Source of the DNA: Lachnospiraceae bacterium
GTDB lineage: Bacteria; Bacillota; Clostridia; Lachnospirales; Lachnospiraceae
Reading direction: 5' to 3'
NCBI GenBank assembly: GCA_900752065.1
Contig: CAADTT010000140.1
Span: forward strand, 1 to 15,866
Length of the DNA: 15,866 nucleotides
Shown: in pieces, positions 6,967 through 13,682 of the stretch
Layout of the letters: each line of letters opens with the position of its first letter
Position numbering within the stretch: position 1 is the stretch's first letter
The notes under the pieces: model-generated
Database searches by the model: none
Seen by the model: only the letters and a program-made list of their open reading frames with translations
Told to the model about the DNA's origin: nothing
Program-made: the position numbers and the translations under genes

Positions 6967-7791
6967 TTACATGTTGCGGACATGCGTATGGGTGAACAGA
7001 TGATCCTGGCAATACTCATAGTTTCCGTCACACTTGGAACAGAAACGAAACTCCAGATCATCTCCGTCCAGCTCGGTGCGTCCGCAGATCGCACATTTAT
7101 GCTTCGTCACCCCGGAAGGCGTCGCCCGCTGGATCTGACGGTGGAAATTCTGCTTTCTCCGGATCTCTTTTGGTGATACACGTTTCATATTCCTGGTCAT
7201 CAGGAAATAGATGATAAAGTTTGCAAGGGATGCAAGGATCACGACTCTTCCTGCCCAGTTGCTGTTGATCATCTGATATACGGTAATGATCAGATAAAAG
7301 AATCCCATCCATTTCATCTTGATCGGAATCAGAAAATACAAATATACTCTCTCTTCCGGATAACTCAAGGCAAACGCCAGAAAAATCGACAGATTAATAT
7401 AGTATGTGCTGAATGCAAACCCAAGTATCCTCACGCCGCAAAAATACAGGATAAATGCTCCGATCACAGACGCGATCAGTCCCATAAAGATATACAGGTT
7501 ATACCGGAAGGCTCCCCAGGTACGCTCCAGTGAGCTCCCCAGAGAAAAATACAGCATCAGCATAATAATCGTAAAAAGATCCAGACTTTCCGGAGGAATC
7601 AGGATCCAGCTCACAAGCCTCCAGACCTGCCCACGCAGAATCAGCGCCGGCTCCAGGTTCAGGAAGAACATAACATTCGGCGCCAGGATCTGCAGCGCAT
7701 AACCAATCACATAGGTAATGATAATATACAGGGACAGATTATGAATCGCATATCTGCCCAGCTTTCGCTCCATTTTATTTAAAAACTTCAT
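6967..7791 (-). CDS. Rhomboid-fold membrane protein with C-terminal zinc ribbon, probably not a protease
   Basis: The 274-residue protein has about six membrane segments, starting at LYIIITYVIGYALQIL (21-36). GQVWRLVSWILIP and LGSSLERTWGAFRYNLYIF resemble the loop and segment order of rhomboids. The rhomboid catalytic serine motif GxSG and the histidine in the last segment are not visible (that segment reads ASLANFIIYFLM), so it looks like a rhomboid-like pseudoenzyme or DUF1751-type protein. The C-terminus is a basic linker followed by a Cys/His cluster: CAICG, FCSKCDG, YCQDH and THTH, likely one or two zinc sites. ATG at 7791 has AAAGG 7 nt upstream, and corA ends 21 nt before it, so corA and this gene are probably one transcript. 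Confidence 0.72.
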   Translation of the reverse strand: MKFLNKMERKLGRYAIHNLSLYIIITYVIGYALQILAPNVMFFLNLEPALILRGQVWRLVSWILIPPESLDLFTIIMLMLYFSLGSSLERTWGAFRYNLYIFMGLIASVIGAFILYFCGVRILGFAFSTYYINLSIFLAFALSYPEERVYLYFLIPIKMKWMGFFYLIITVYQMINSNWAGRVVILASLANFIIYFLMTRNMKRVSPKEIRRKQNFHRQIQRATPSGVTKHKCAICGRTELDGDDLEFRFCSKCDGNYEYCQDHLFTHTHVRNM

Positions 7792-7812
7792 CTAAATACC
7801 TTTCTTTTTAAT

Positions 7813-8754
7813 TTAGAACAAATCCTTCTTTGAGAAGATCAACGCCACGATCAGGCTCAGGATCAGTGATCCCAGAATAACGACCAGAAATCCCCAGGGA
7901 CTTCCCGCAAAGGGCATCCCCGCAGTATTTACATTCATTCCGTAAGCACTGAAGATCATGGTCGGTATCGACATGACGATCGTAACCGTAGCAAGAAATT
8001 TCATGACGATATTCAGATTATTGGAGATAACCGATGCAAACGCATCCATCATTCCACTCAGAATACCGCTGTAGATATTCGCCATTTCGATAGCCTGCTT
8101 ATTCTCAATAATAACGTCCTCCAGAAGCTCCTCATCCTCCGGGTAGCGCTTGATGCTCTCTGTCTTCAAAAGCTTCTCCAGAACCACCTCATTGGACCGG
8201 AGGGATGTGGTAAAGTACACCAGCGACTTTTCCAGTTCCAGAAGCTCGATCAGCTCCTGATTCCTCGTAGAACCGTGCAGCTTCCTCTCCACCACTTCGC
8301 TCTTCTTATCAATGATACGAAGATAATGCAGATACATCGTAGCATTCCGGTAAAGGATCTGAAGGATAAATCTTGTTTTCTTATAAGTATAGAAGTTCCG
8401 CACGCGCCCGTCCATGAAGGCCGACAGAATCGGCGTATCCTCCAGACAGACCGTAAAAATAATGTCATCCGTAATCACGATTGACATGGGAATCGTCCCA
8501 TACCAGTCCTTCTCGTTTCGTTCTTCGATCACAGGAATGTCTACCAGGATCATGGTATAGTTATCCTCTACCATAATACGGGAACGCTCCTCCTCATCCA
8601 GAGGCGCCCGCAGGTCATCCTGCTCGATACCGTACTCATTCGCAATTTCCAAAATCTCAGTGGCTGTCGGGTCAATCATAGCTACCCAGCATCCCTCCTG
8701 GATTTCATTCACCTGATGGTTCACTCCATCAATCGTTCTGAAGATTTTAATCAT
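7813..8754 (-). CDS. corA: CorA-family divalent metal ion transporter
   Basis: The 313-residue product belongs to the CorA/2-TM-GxN family, which moves Mg2+ (or Co2+/Ni2+) as a pentameric channel. A long acidic and helical N-terminal domain is followed by two C-terminal membrane helices (about 251-271 and 287-307). The signature YGMNV (GMN at about 272-274) follows the first helix. The basic end SKKDLF is typical. The frame is open to 8805, but ATG at 8754 gives the usual CorA length and start (MIKIFRTIDG) and has AAAGGAG upstream at 10-nt spacing. A long structured leader precedes it and a zinc-ribbon rhomboid-like gene follows closely. Confidence 0.92.
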   Translation of the reverse strand: MIKIFRTIDGVNHQVNEIQEGCWVAMIDPTATEILEIANEYGIEQDDLRAPLDEEERSRIMVEDNYTMILVDIPVIEERNEKDWYGTIPMSIVITDDIIFTVCLEDTPILSAFMDGRVRNFYTYKKTRFILQILYRNATMYLHYLRIIDKKSEVVERKLHGSTRNQELIELLELEKSLVYFTTSLRSNEVVLEKLLKTESIKRYPEDEELLEDVIIENKQAIEMANIYSGILSGMMDAFASVISNNLNIVMKFLATVTIVMSIPTMIFSAYGMNVNTAGMPFAGSPWGFLVVILGSLILSLIVALIFSKKDLF

Positions 8755-8970
8755 GACTCCATAACTCCTTTCGATTATCCCCACAGAACAGGATAATCGT
8801 CCCAAAGCCCTGTCCCGTGGTTATTTTCTGCTATTCAGTTTATTTTCTGTTCTTGTGCACCACCTAGGACTAGGCCCACCTTCCATGGAATCACACTTCC
8901 TTTCCGCTTTTCGCTTAACCCATTTTCAGTAACATGAAACATTACCCAAAGGGGGACTCCCTTTGGGTAA
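8755..8970 (-). promoter_or_regulatory. Structured 5' leader of corA, candidate cis-regulatory RNA
   Basis: About 210 nt separate a possible promoter (TTGACA near 9018-9013, AT-rich -10 near 8996-8985) from the corA start, without an ORF. Three structures are visible on the minus strand. First is a 12-bp perfect hairpin at 8942-8970. Second is stem A, CCACGGGACAGG (8820-8809) with CCTGTTCTGTGG (8792-8781): 12 continuous pairs including two G-U. Third is stem B, CGATTATCC (8799-8791) with GGATAATCG (8780-8772), which abuts the AAAGGAG ribosome binding site. Stems A and B share bases and cannot form together. A GC-rich segment around 8855-8890 (GGCCTAGTCCTAGG) may belong to a sensing domain. 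I could not match it to the M-box or cobalamin consensus. Confidence 0.55.
8942..8970. repeat. Perfect 12-bp hairpin upstream of corA
   Basis: TTACCCAAAGGG (8942-8953) and CCCTTTGGGTAA (8959-8970) are exact reverse complements around a 5-nt loop. Neither strand has a proper T-run after it. It could end transcription of the PepSY gene inefficiently or form the 5' end of the corA leader RNA. Confidence 0.75.
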
Positions 8971-9045
8971 AATCATATTTCCTTATATAACTTATCAGAA
9001 CCTTCCGTTTTTGTCAATTGATAAGCTTATTTTATCACAAGGTTT

Positions 9046-9726
9046 TTATTCTTCTTCCCACGCTATGATTTTTCCGCTTTCTGCGTCGATTTCAAACTCA
9101 TATTCCTTGTTATTGCAGATGATCGAACCCTCATAGACCAGTCTTCCGTCATCATAATCCTGTTTGATATGAATATTGCTCTCCGATGCCTCCGGCACTT
9201 TGCTAAGAGCCAGCGCCTTCGCCTCCTCTTCTGTAATGGCAGAGCCTGTCGCTTCCCTATGAGAAAAGTCATCGTCGATATCCATATCTTTGCTGCGGAT
9301 CTCCCCCGTCATAGCATCGATATCGTAATCATACTCCGTATTTCCTGCATAAAAATCTACTTCATATTCCTGGATTCCATCATCCTGTTCCAGTTTTACA
9401 CGGATTCCCAAGATCTCCTGCTCCGTTACGCCTGCATCCTCAAGTGCGATCACTTTTGCCTCCTCCTCGGTCAGAAGGGTGTTCTGGGTATTTTCTGAAA
9501 CCGTCGGCTCAGTCGCTGCCTCCGTCTCAATGGCTGCGGTCTCCTGCGTGGATGTTTCCGGAGCTTCGCTGGCTGGTGCTTCCGTCTCAACCACTGCTTC
9601 CTGGGCTGTCTGTACCTCTGTCTGAGCCGTCTCTGCCGGTGATGCGGCATTTTCCCTCGAACCGCATCCGGTAAATAAAAGTGCGAGCGCTGTGATGCTT
9701 AAAGCCTGTATCATTCTTCGTTTCAT
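9046..9726 (-). CDS. Lipoprotein with two PepSY domains
   Basis: The 226-residue protein starts with a lipoprotein signal (MKRRMIQALSITALALLFTG, then C21 in a lipobox), so it is probably anchored to the outer face of the membrane. Residues 22-82 form a low-complexity Ala/Glu/Thr/Ser/Pro linker. Two PepSY-like domains follow: about 84-149 (LLTEEEAKVIALEDAGV ... YDYDIDAMTGEIRS) and 164-226 (ITEEEAKALALSKVP ... YEFEIDAESGKIIAWEEE). PepSY domains are small extracytoplasmic modules often linked to protease inhibition or redox proteins; the role here is unknown. AAAGGAGG lies upstream of the ATG. It seems to be a single-gene unit between the ferredoxin terminator and the corA leader. Confidence 0.88.
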   Translation of the reverse strand: MKRRMIQALSITALALLFTGCGSRENAASPAETAQTEVQTAQEAVVETEAPASEAPETSTQETAAIETEAATEPTVSENTQNTLLTEEEAKVIALEDAGVTEQEILGIRVKLEQDDGIQEYEVDFYAGNTEYDYDIDAMTGEIRSKDMDIDDDFSHREATGSAITEEEAKALALSKVPEASESNIHIKQDYDDGRLVYEGSIICNNKEYEFEIDAESGKIIAWEEE

Positions 9727-9749
9727 TTTCGTCCTCCTTTGAATCCTTT

Positions 9750-9784
9750 CGTATCTGTCCTGACTCGTTACAGATACGTTTTTT
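9750..9784 (+). promoter_or_regulatory. Hairpin with T-run, opposite to all genes, in the PepSY leader
   Basis: CGTATCTGT (9750-9758) and ACAGATACG (9770-9778) form a perfect 9-bp stem followed by TTTTTTC on the plus strand. That is the layout of a plus-strand intrinsic terminator, yet no plus-strand gene precedes it. It may stop antisense transcription or act as an operator or leader hairpin just upstream of the PepSY gene. Confidence 0.45.
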
Positions 9785-9840
9785 CTTTCTATTCCATATT
9801 ATGATACAAAGAAACCAAAGAAATGCGGAACTTGTAAAAT

Positions 9841-9877
9841 GACCGGAAATGTGTGGACTTCCTCACATTTTCCGGTC
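9841..9877 (-). terminator. Intrinsic terminator after the ferredoxin gene
   Basis: On the minus strand GACCGGAAAATGTG pairs with CACATTTCCGGTC (one bulged A) across a loop of about 10 nt, followed by ATTTTAC. It starts about ten bases after the ferredoxin stop codon. Confidence 0.75.
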
Positions 9878-9886
9878 TGCACTTTC

Positions 9887-10267
9887 CTATTCTTCTACTA
9901 CCTCCAGAACATCCATCGGGCATGCCTTTGCACAGATGCCGCAGGCAATACATTTTGATGCCGGGTTTCCTTCTGTCTTTACGATCAGACCGAACGGACA
10001 GGCTTCTGCACATTTCCCGCATCCTGTACATTTCTTCTTGTTGATCATGTAAACGCCTTTCGCATTCTGTGTGATCGCTCCCTCCGGACAGGCTTCCGCA
10101 CATTTGCCGCACTGCGGACACGCCATCGGGCGTACTGTCTTTTTCTCTACGATCTGAAGACAGGCTTTGTCCGGATGAAACTCCTTATAAAATGCTTCTG
10201 AACAAGCCTGCACGCAGGCGAGACATGCCATACAGGTACTGCCCTTTTTTACTCTTAATTTCTTCAT
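9887..10267 (-). CDS. Polyferredoxin with four [4Fe-4S] motifs
   Basis: The 126-residue cytoplasmic electron carrier has four complete CxxCxxCxxxC motifs: C12-C15-C18-C22, C50-C53-C56-C60, C80-C83-C86-C90 and C106-C109-C112-C116. Proline follows the last cysteine of motifs 2-4, the usual ferredoxin pattern, but not of motif 1 (CMACLACVQACSEAF). This layout resembles the HycB/CooF/DmsB-type electron-transfer subunits of larger oxidoreductases, but no catalytic partner is nearby, so its redox partner is unknown. ATG at 10267 is preferred because GGAGG lies 9 nt upstream; the longer frame to 10333 would overlap the promoter. It has its own promoter and terminator. Confidence 0.9.
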   Translation of the reverse strand: MKKLRVKKGSTCMACLACVQACSEAFYKEFHPDKACLQIVEKKTVRPMACPQCGKCAEACPEGAITQNAKGVYMINKKKCTGCGKCAEACPFGLIVKTEGNPASKCIACGICAKACPMDVLEVVEE

Positions 10268-10304
10268 TACAAATATCCTCCGCAATTTAATGGTTTGTCC
10301 CTTT

Positions 10305-10333
10305 ATTCTACCATTTTCGACAAAATATCTCAA
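10305..10333 (-). promoter_or_regulatory. Promoter of the ferredoxin gene
   Basis: TTGAGA (10333-10328) and TAGAAT (10310-10305) lie on the minus strand with a 17-nt spacer, about 38 nt upstream of the ATG at 10267. Confidence 0.65.
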
Positions 10334-10354
10334 TAATAAATTGCAGAATCTGTT

Positions 10355-10370
10355 ACACCGTTCCCGGTGT
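10355..10370. repeat. Small hairpin at the stop of the 78-codon ORF
   Basis: ACACCG and CGGTGT enclose a 4-nt loop (GGAA on the minus strand, a GNRA-type tetraloop). It overlaps the stop codon of the 10370-10606 ORF. No T-run follows, so it would be at most a weak terminator or RNA-stabilising element. Confidence 0.5.
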
Positions 10371-10606
10371 CAAAATAAATCTTCCTCATCCCAGAACTCG
10401 TCATCCTCTCCAGACATACCATTTTCTCTCTGCCTGTCTAACCGGTCATATGCTTCCATCAGTTCCTCATAAGACGCATACGGCTCCAGTCCAAGTTCTT
10501 CCCACGTAATCCCAACAGGGAGCCTGATCTGAAATACAAAGAGCTGTGGAGCCCATTGCGGGAGCCACAGCCCATGATCTTCATCAGATATCATAGTGAA
10601 TACCAT
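10370..10606 (-). CDS. Small hypothetical protein, possibly the 3' part of a frameshifted gene
   Basis: The frame gives 78 residues with an aromatic-rich beginning (DHGLWLPQWAPQLFVFQIRL), a middle ITWEELGLEPYASYEELMEA that looks helical, and a strongly acidic end (GEDDEFWDEEDLF). I do not recognise the family. Neither ATG (10606 or 10594) has a good ribosome binding site. In contrast a GTG at 10643 in another frame has GAGGGAG 6 nt upstream but runs only 19 codons (stop 10584). A single-base shift would join the two, so the ORF may be the remainder of a longer gene. It is expressed, if at all, downstream of the broken AlkD gene. Confidence 0.5.
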   Translation of the reverse strand: MVFTMISDEDHGLWLPQWAPQLFVFQIRLPVGITWEELGLEPYASYEELMEAYDRLDRQRENGMSGEDDEFWDEEDLF

Positions 10607-10680
10607 AAATGGCGACAGCCCCTATTTGTTCCTGTAAACACACTAAGTTCTCCCTCTTTATATCCTGCGGAGCATCAGAT

Positions 10681-11586
10681 TCAGATTTTTTCTATCGTAA
10701 AGACAATCTCAGACTTTCCATCGCTATCCTGGTAGCTGCTGCAATAAGTCTCAAATCCTAATCTGTTTTGCCTTGATGCCTCTTCAACTTTCAGGTTTTC
10801 AATATTTCTGATGTGCGAATACAGTTTTTCCTTTTTGTATACCTCCCTGCTGTGCCCACAGAGATAATAAGCAAAGTCCATATTCAAAGAGGCTTTGATT
10901 GTTTCATAAAGACGTTTTCTTCCTTCAACCTTTACAAGATTTTCAATTTCCTTCAATGCATCCTTTGCAATCCATATCTGCGTCTTATTGCCGTTTTCCT
11001 TCAATTCATTTGCTAATATAAGCGCCTTCTCATGATTGGCATAATCAATTTTTCCAATTTCTCTTAATGCCCATGATACTGCTTCTTTTACATGCTCATG
11101 CGGGCAAACCGAGCATTCCATAATTAACACCAAATACTCATCAATCGCATCCTCATCCAGTTTGTCATCATGTATTGCCGAAGAAGCAATCAGAGTAAAC
11201 GCTGCTCTCAATTTGTATGTTTCTGATGATTTACTCCACTCCATAATGAAGCAATCATAATCTTTCATTTTAATAATCACATTTTTGCACAAGTGGTCGC
11301 ACAAATCCCATGAAGCCACATCACCCATAAGACATTCTATATCGCTTCCGGACAATTACTTTTTATCAAACAAAAGTACCGCCAGCAGCCTGGCCTCATG
11401 ATATCCGGTTTGCCATAATGCAAAAGCAAGCTCATTCGACCGGCCAATTTCCTTAGCCAGTTTTCGTATATCCGCTGTAGAAACACCGATACTGTTTTCT
11501 TCCGGTATTCCCATTTTGGCTACATTCGCTTTATGCTTCTCTGAGGAACATGCTTTCAGTTTATTTATGATATCTGTACAAGTCAT
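10681..11586 (-). pseudogene. AlkD-type DNA alkylation repair glycosylase, split by one in-frame TAA
   Basis: Two adjacent parts in the same frame, separated only by a TAA at 11358-11356, make up an AlkD-family protein of HEAT-like repeats that removes alkylated bases from DNA. The start is ATG at 11586 with GGAG 6 nt upstream. The first 76 residues end GYHEARLLAVLLFDKK; after the stop the sequence goes on LSGSDIECLMGDVASWDLCD. W and D in SWDLCD and R in YKLRAAF match the catalytic W/D/R positions known from Bacillus AlkD. After the AlkD-like region (about residue 225) about 85 further residues follow with no family I recognise. The second part could be restarted at TTG 11355, but without a ribosome binding site. 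Likely a nonsense-mutated gene, or a base-call error. Confidence 0.8.
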
Positions 11587-11606
11587 TTTTCTCTCCAATT
11601 CATGTT

Positions 11607-12581
11607 TTAGGTTCCCCATACCGAAAAGGGCTGTAACTGGAACTGCACATAATCTGCCGGCTGGGTCGTGTAGGTCATATCGATCATTTCGCTGTCCTCC
11701 AGCTTCAGTGTGGTTTCAAAATATTCATTCGCCGAAAACTGGCCCAGATTGGCGAAGCGGTTTTCTCCGACATAGTAATAACGGTTCTTTTCTCCGCTTT
11801 CAAAGAGCAGCGATACCGCACCGTCCTGATTCAATGTGTACAAAGCGAAAATCATTTTGCCAAAGTATTCGTCTCCGGTTAAAGAACCGATCAGCAGCTC
11901 CGGCGAACCGTCCCCCTCCACATCGGAGATAGCGTAACCGATATTCTCCAAAGGATCTTCCCCGTAGACCAGGGTAAGCAGATAGGGCAGGTTCGCATCC
12001 ATAAGCGCCGCGCTGTCCCAGGTTTCTGATATGGCTTCCGAGTAGCAATCCAAAAGCGCCGAATATGCCTCCGGTATTGTGGAAAGACTGTCTCCAGTAC
12101 TGCTGTCACCGGGCAGTTGAGAAAATTCTTCATTCAGGGTATAACCCTGACCATCCACCCAGAACCAAAGAAAGCTTGCCCGTTCCCCCTCGGGAAAGTC
12201 GAAGGCCAGCGTCAGCTCACTGTTTCCGTCTCCGTCCAAATCCTCAAACTCACAGGTTGTCAATTTCTCTGCCGCATTTTCCAGCGGGATGGGATAATCT
12301 GCCTGCGCCAGCAATTCCTGCTCAGCCGCATCACGGTAAAGCCGGATCCGATCATTCTCCACACAGCCTACAATCGGAACCTGTTCGCCTCCGAACAGTG
12401 CCGTGTCCTTCACGGAAATATCGGCATCCTCACGCCAGTCCTGCTGAGGCTGGATGGATTCACTGGAAGCCACGTCGGATGCTGTCGGCAAATTCGCCTG
12501 CTGACTGCTACGGCATCCAGCAAGACTGCATACAATCGCGCACACCATTATAATGGCCAGTAGTTTTTTTACACATTTCAT
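11607..12581 (-). CDS. Lipoprotein with two FG-GAP/VCBS-like Asp-rich repeats
   Basis: The 324-residue surface lipoprotein starts at ATG 12581 with AGGAG about 11 nt upstream. The signal MKCVKKLLAIIMVCAIVCSL leads to a lipobox ending at C23. A Ser/Gln-rich linker follows. Two stretches, FEDLDGDGNSELTLAF (about 112-127) and DVEGDGSPELLIG (about 220-232), have the DxDGDG-x2-EL form of calcium-binding VCBS/FG-GAP repeats. The rest is not recognisable. An in-frame ATG at 12665 also has a good GAGGGAGGG site, but the extra residues are hydrophilic and would bury the signal peptide. The first 108 bp of the gene region are duplicated at 15483-15590, where the ATG equivalent to 12581 is also kept. 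The AlkD gene starts 20 nt downstream. Confidence 0.8.
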   Translation of the reverse strand: MKCVKKLLAIIMVCAIVCSLAGCRSSQQANLPTASDVASSESIQPQQDWREDADISVKDTALFGGEQVPIVGCVENDRIRLYRDAAEQELLAQADYPIPLENAAEKLTTCEFEDLDGDGNSELTLAFDFPEGERASFLWFWVDGQGYTLNEEFSQLPGDSSTGDSLSTIPEAYSALLDCYSEAISETWDSAALMDANLPYLLTLVYGEDPLENIGYAISDVEGDGSPELLIGSLTGDEYFGKMIFALYTLNQDGAVSLLFESGEKNRYYYVGENRFANLGQFSANEYFETTLKLEDSEMIDMTYTTQPADYVQFQLQPFSVWGT

Positions 12582-12619
12582 TTTGTTCGATTCTCCTATC
12601 GTACACTGTGTGTTTTTCC
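12512..12619 (-). repeat. Direct repeat copy 1: lipoprotein leader and signal peptide
   Basis: This copy aligns without gaps to 15483-15590 with about 10 mismatches in 108 positions. It covers the ACACAGTGTACG leader, the ribosome binding site, the start codon and the signal peptide through the lipobox. It is the intact, functional copy. Confidence 0.88.
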
Positions 12620-12694
12620 ATATTGAATTTTTATCTTTTTTGATCATACACTTGAATTCTGTCATCTTCGCCCTCCCTCGGTTTTGTATTTAAA

Positions 12695-13040
12695 TTATTT
12701 TCTATTTGGCTTTCTCTTGATTGTCAGCATAGTAATAACATCTTTTTTAACTGTTTTTTCATCAAGCGGTATCCATAACCATTTGCCATCATGGAGCGGT
12801 TCTGCCGCGTCATAGATAATTTGTATAGATTGGGAAAATGTATCTTTTATCTCCTCAAATTTTCTCTTTCGGCTTTACCAAAGATAATCAAAATATTCTC
12901 AGCATCCTTTTTGGCATAAAATGTACAAAGCGTTTGTTCCATAACTGATCCATGTCATACAGCGAACGCACTTCGCATTCTAAATCCTTCCACACCTGCA
13001 GGATGTTATCTGATAACAGTTCCCTTAATGTTTCATCCAT
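12695..13040 (-). pseudogene. DUF3788 gene remnant with deletion and frameshift
   Basis: Three frames read in succession give one DUF3788-like protein. Frame 1 starts at ATG 13040: MDETLRELLSDNILQVWKDL... to LYDMDQLWNK. Frame 2 continues TLCTFYAKKDAENILIIFGK. Frame 3 continues KFEEIKDTFSQSIQIIYDAA, then HDGKWLWIPLDE and ends MLTIKRKPNRK at TAA 12695. The switch from frame 2 to 3 is explained by one missing A in a poly-A run. The switch from frame 1 to 2 coincides with absence of the GGK-W-Y-RRGGK block I expect from the family, so it is a deletion. DUF3788 is small and of unknown function. The intact gene would have followed the membrane protein gene upstream. Confidence 0.78.
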
Positions 13041-13107
13041 AGCGATCAACTCTTTTCTCCGGACGCGCTTGGTACAGCGAGGCCCTTATCCATTCTGTTT
13101 GTGTCAT
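13033..13107 (-). other. ATGA-coupled short ORF starting MTQTEW
   Basis: The stop codon of the membrane protein gene (TGA, 13106-13104) overlaps an ATG (13107-13105) that opens a 24-codon frame beginning MTQTEWIRASLYQ. The start MTxxEW matches the usual beginning of Cys-rich KTR proteins and the similar remnant at 14010. It is probably the N-terminal scrap of a KTR-like gene, not a working peptide. Confidence 0.45.
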
Positions 13108-13667
13108 GCCTTTTTGCGCCTCGTAAAATAATCAATTATAAATAATATAACTACGCTCGCAATCATAATCGCAAAAGATATAATATCCCATATCTCAAAG
13201 GCCGGAAGAGAAAGAATTTCAGCAAGGCTGACATTGATTGCTATATGCAATGGTATTGCTAATAATAATGAAAATGCTGTTGCTATTATTTTTCGTTCTT
13301 TCACCCTTCTGAATATCAAATAAACGCACCATAAATAGGCAATAGAAAAAAGGGACATCCTAATGCCAATCGTCATAATCAAATTGTTATCAATTATTTT
13401 GCTTAGCACATACAAGAACGGGATTATTAGAATACTAAAGGCTGTCAAGGATCCAAGAGTTCCTTTGATTCCATACTTTATAAGCGGCATGAATACAAAC
13501 CACACAAATAGAATGGAACTGATTGGATATAACGACCAAGTAAATGCCCCCGATATTGCCGCATCACAAATAGCGCAAACGATGATACCCACCAGCAGCA
13601 ATATTGAAAACGTTATTGATAACACATTTTGGAAAGTTAATCTTAACTCCGTTTTATTGTTCTCCAT
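13104..13667 (-). CDS. Six-pass membrane protein, DUF6320-like
   Basis: The product has 187 residues from ATG 13667 (MENNKTELRLTFQN). The upstream ATG at 13676 directly abuts the AGAGAGG site, while the chosen one is 9 nt from it. About six hydrophobic segments fill the protein (beginning near FQNVLSITFSILLLVGIIV), with TWSLYPISSILFVWF in segment 2 resembling the membrane part of DUF6320 proteins; the zinc ribbon that often precedes it is absent. No catalytic motif is visible. It begins 15 nt after the KTR gene ends and so is in the TetR/DUF998 cassette transcript. Base composition is AT-rich like the rest of the cassette. The role may be envelope-related, but that is speculative. Confidence 0.7.
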   Translation of the reverse strand: MENNKTELRLTFQNVLSITFSILLLVGIIVCAICDAAISGAFTWSLYPISSILFVWFVFMPLIKYGIKGTLGSLTAFSILIIPFLYVLSKIIDNNLIMTIGIRMSLFSIAYLWCVYLIFRRVKERKIIATAFSLLLAIPLHIAINVSLAEILSLPAFEIWDIISFAIMIASVVILFIIDYFTRRKKA

Positions 13668-13682
13668 TTTTGTCATCCTCTC

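Noticed and set aside
8840..8930. Cobalamin, M-box or T-box riboswitch in the corA leader
   Set aside because: Fragments such as GGAAGTGTGATTCC and AGGTGGTGCAC recall parts of those consensus sequences, but the remaining conserved blocks are absent, so no known class is called.
12065..12563. Overlapping plus-strand frames of 148-162 codons opposite the lipoprotein
   Set aside because: Antisense shadows of a coding region with a clear lipobox and repeat motifs.
12582..12665. Longer start of the lipoprotein at ATG 12665
   Set aside because: It has a good ribosome site, but would place 28 hydrophilic residues before the signal peptide; the duplicated copy supports the start at 12581. The upstream ATG may belong to a lost gene.
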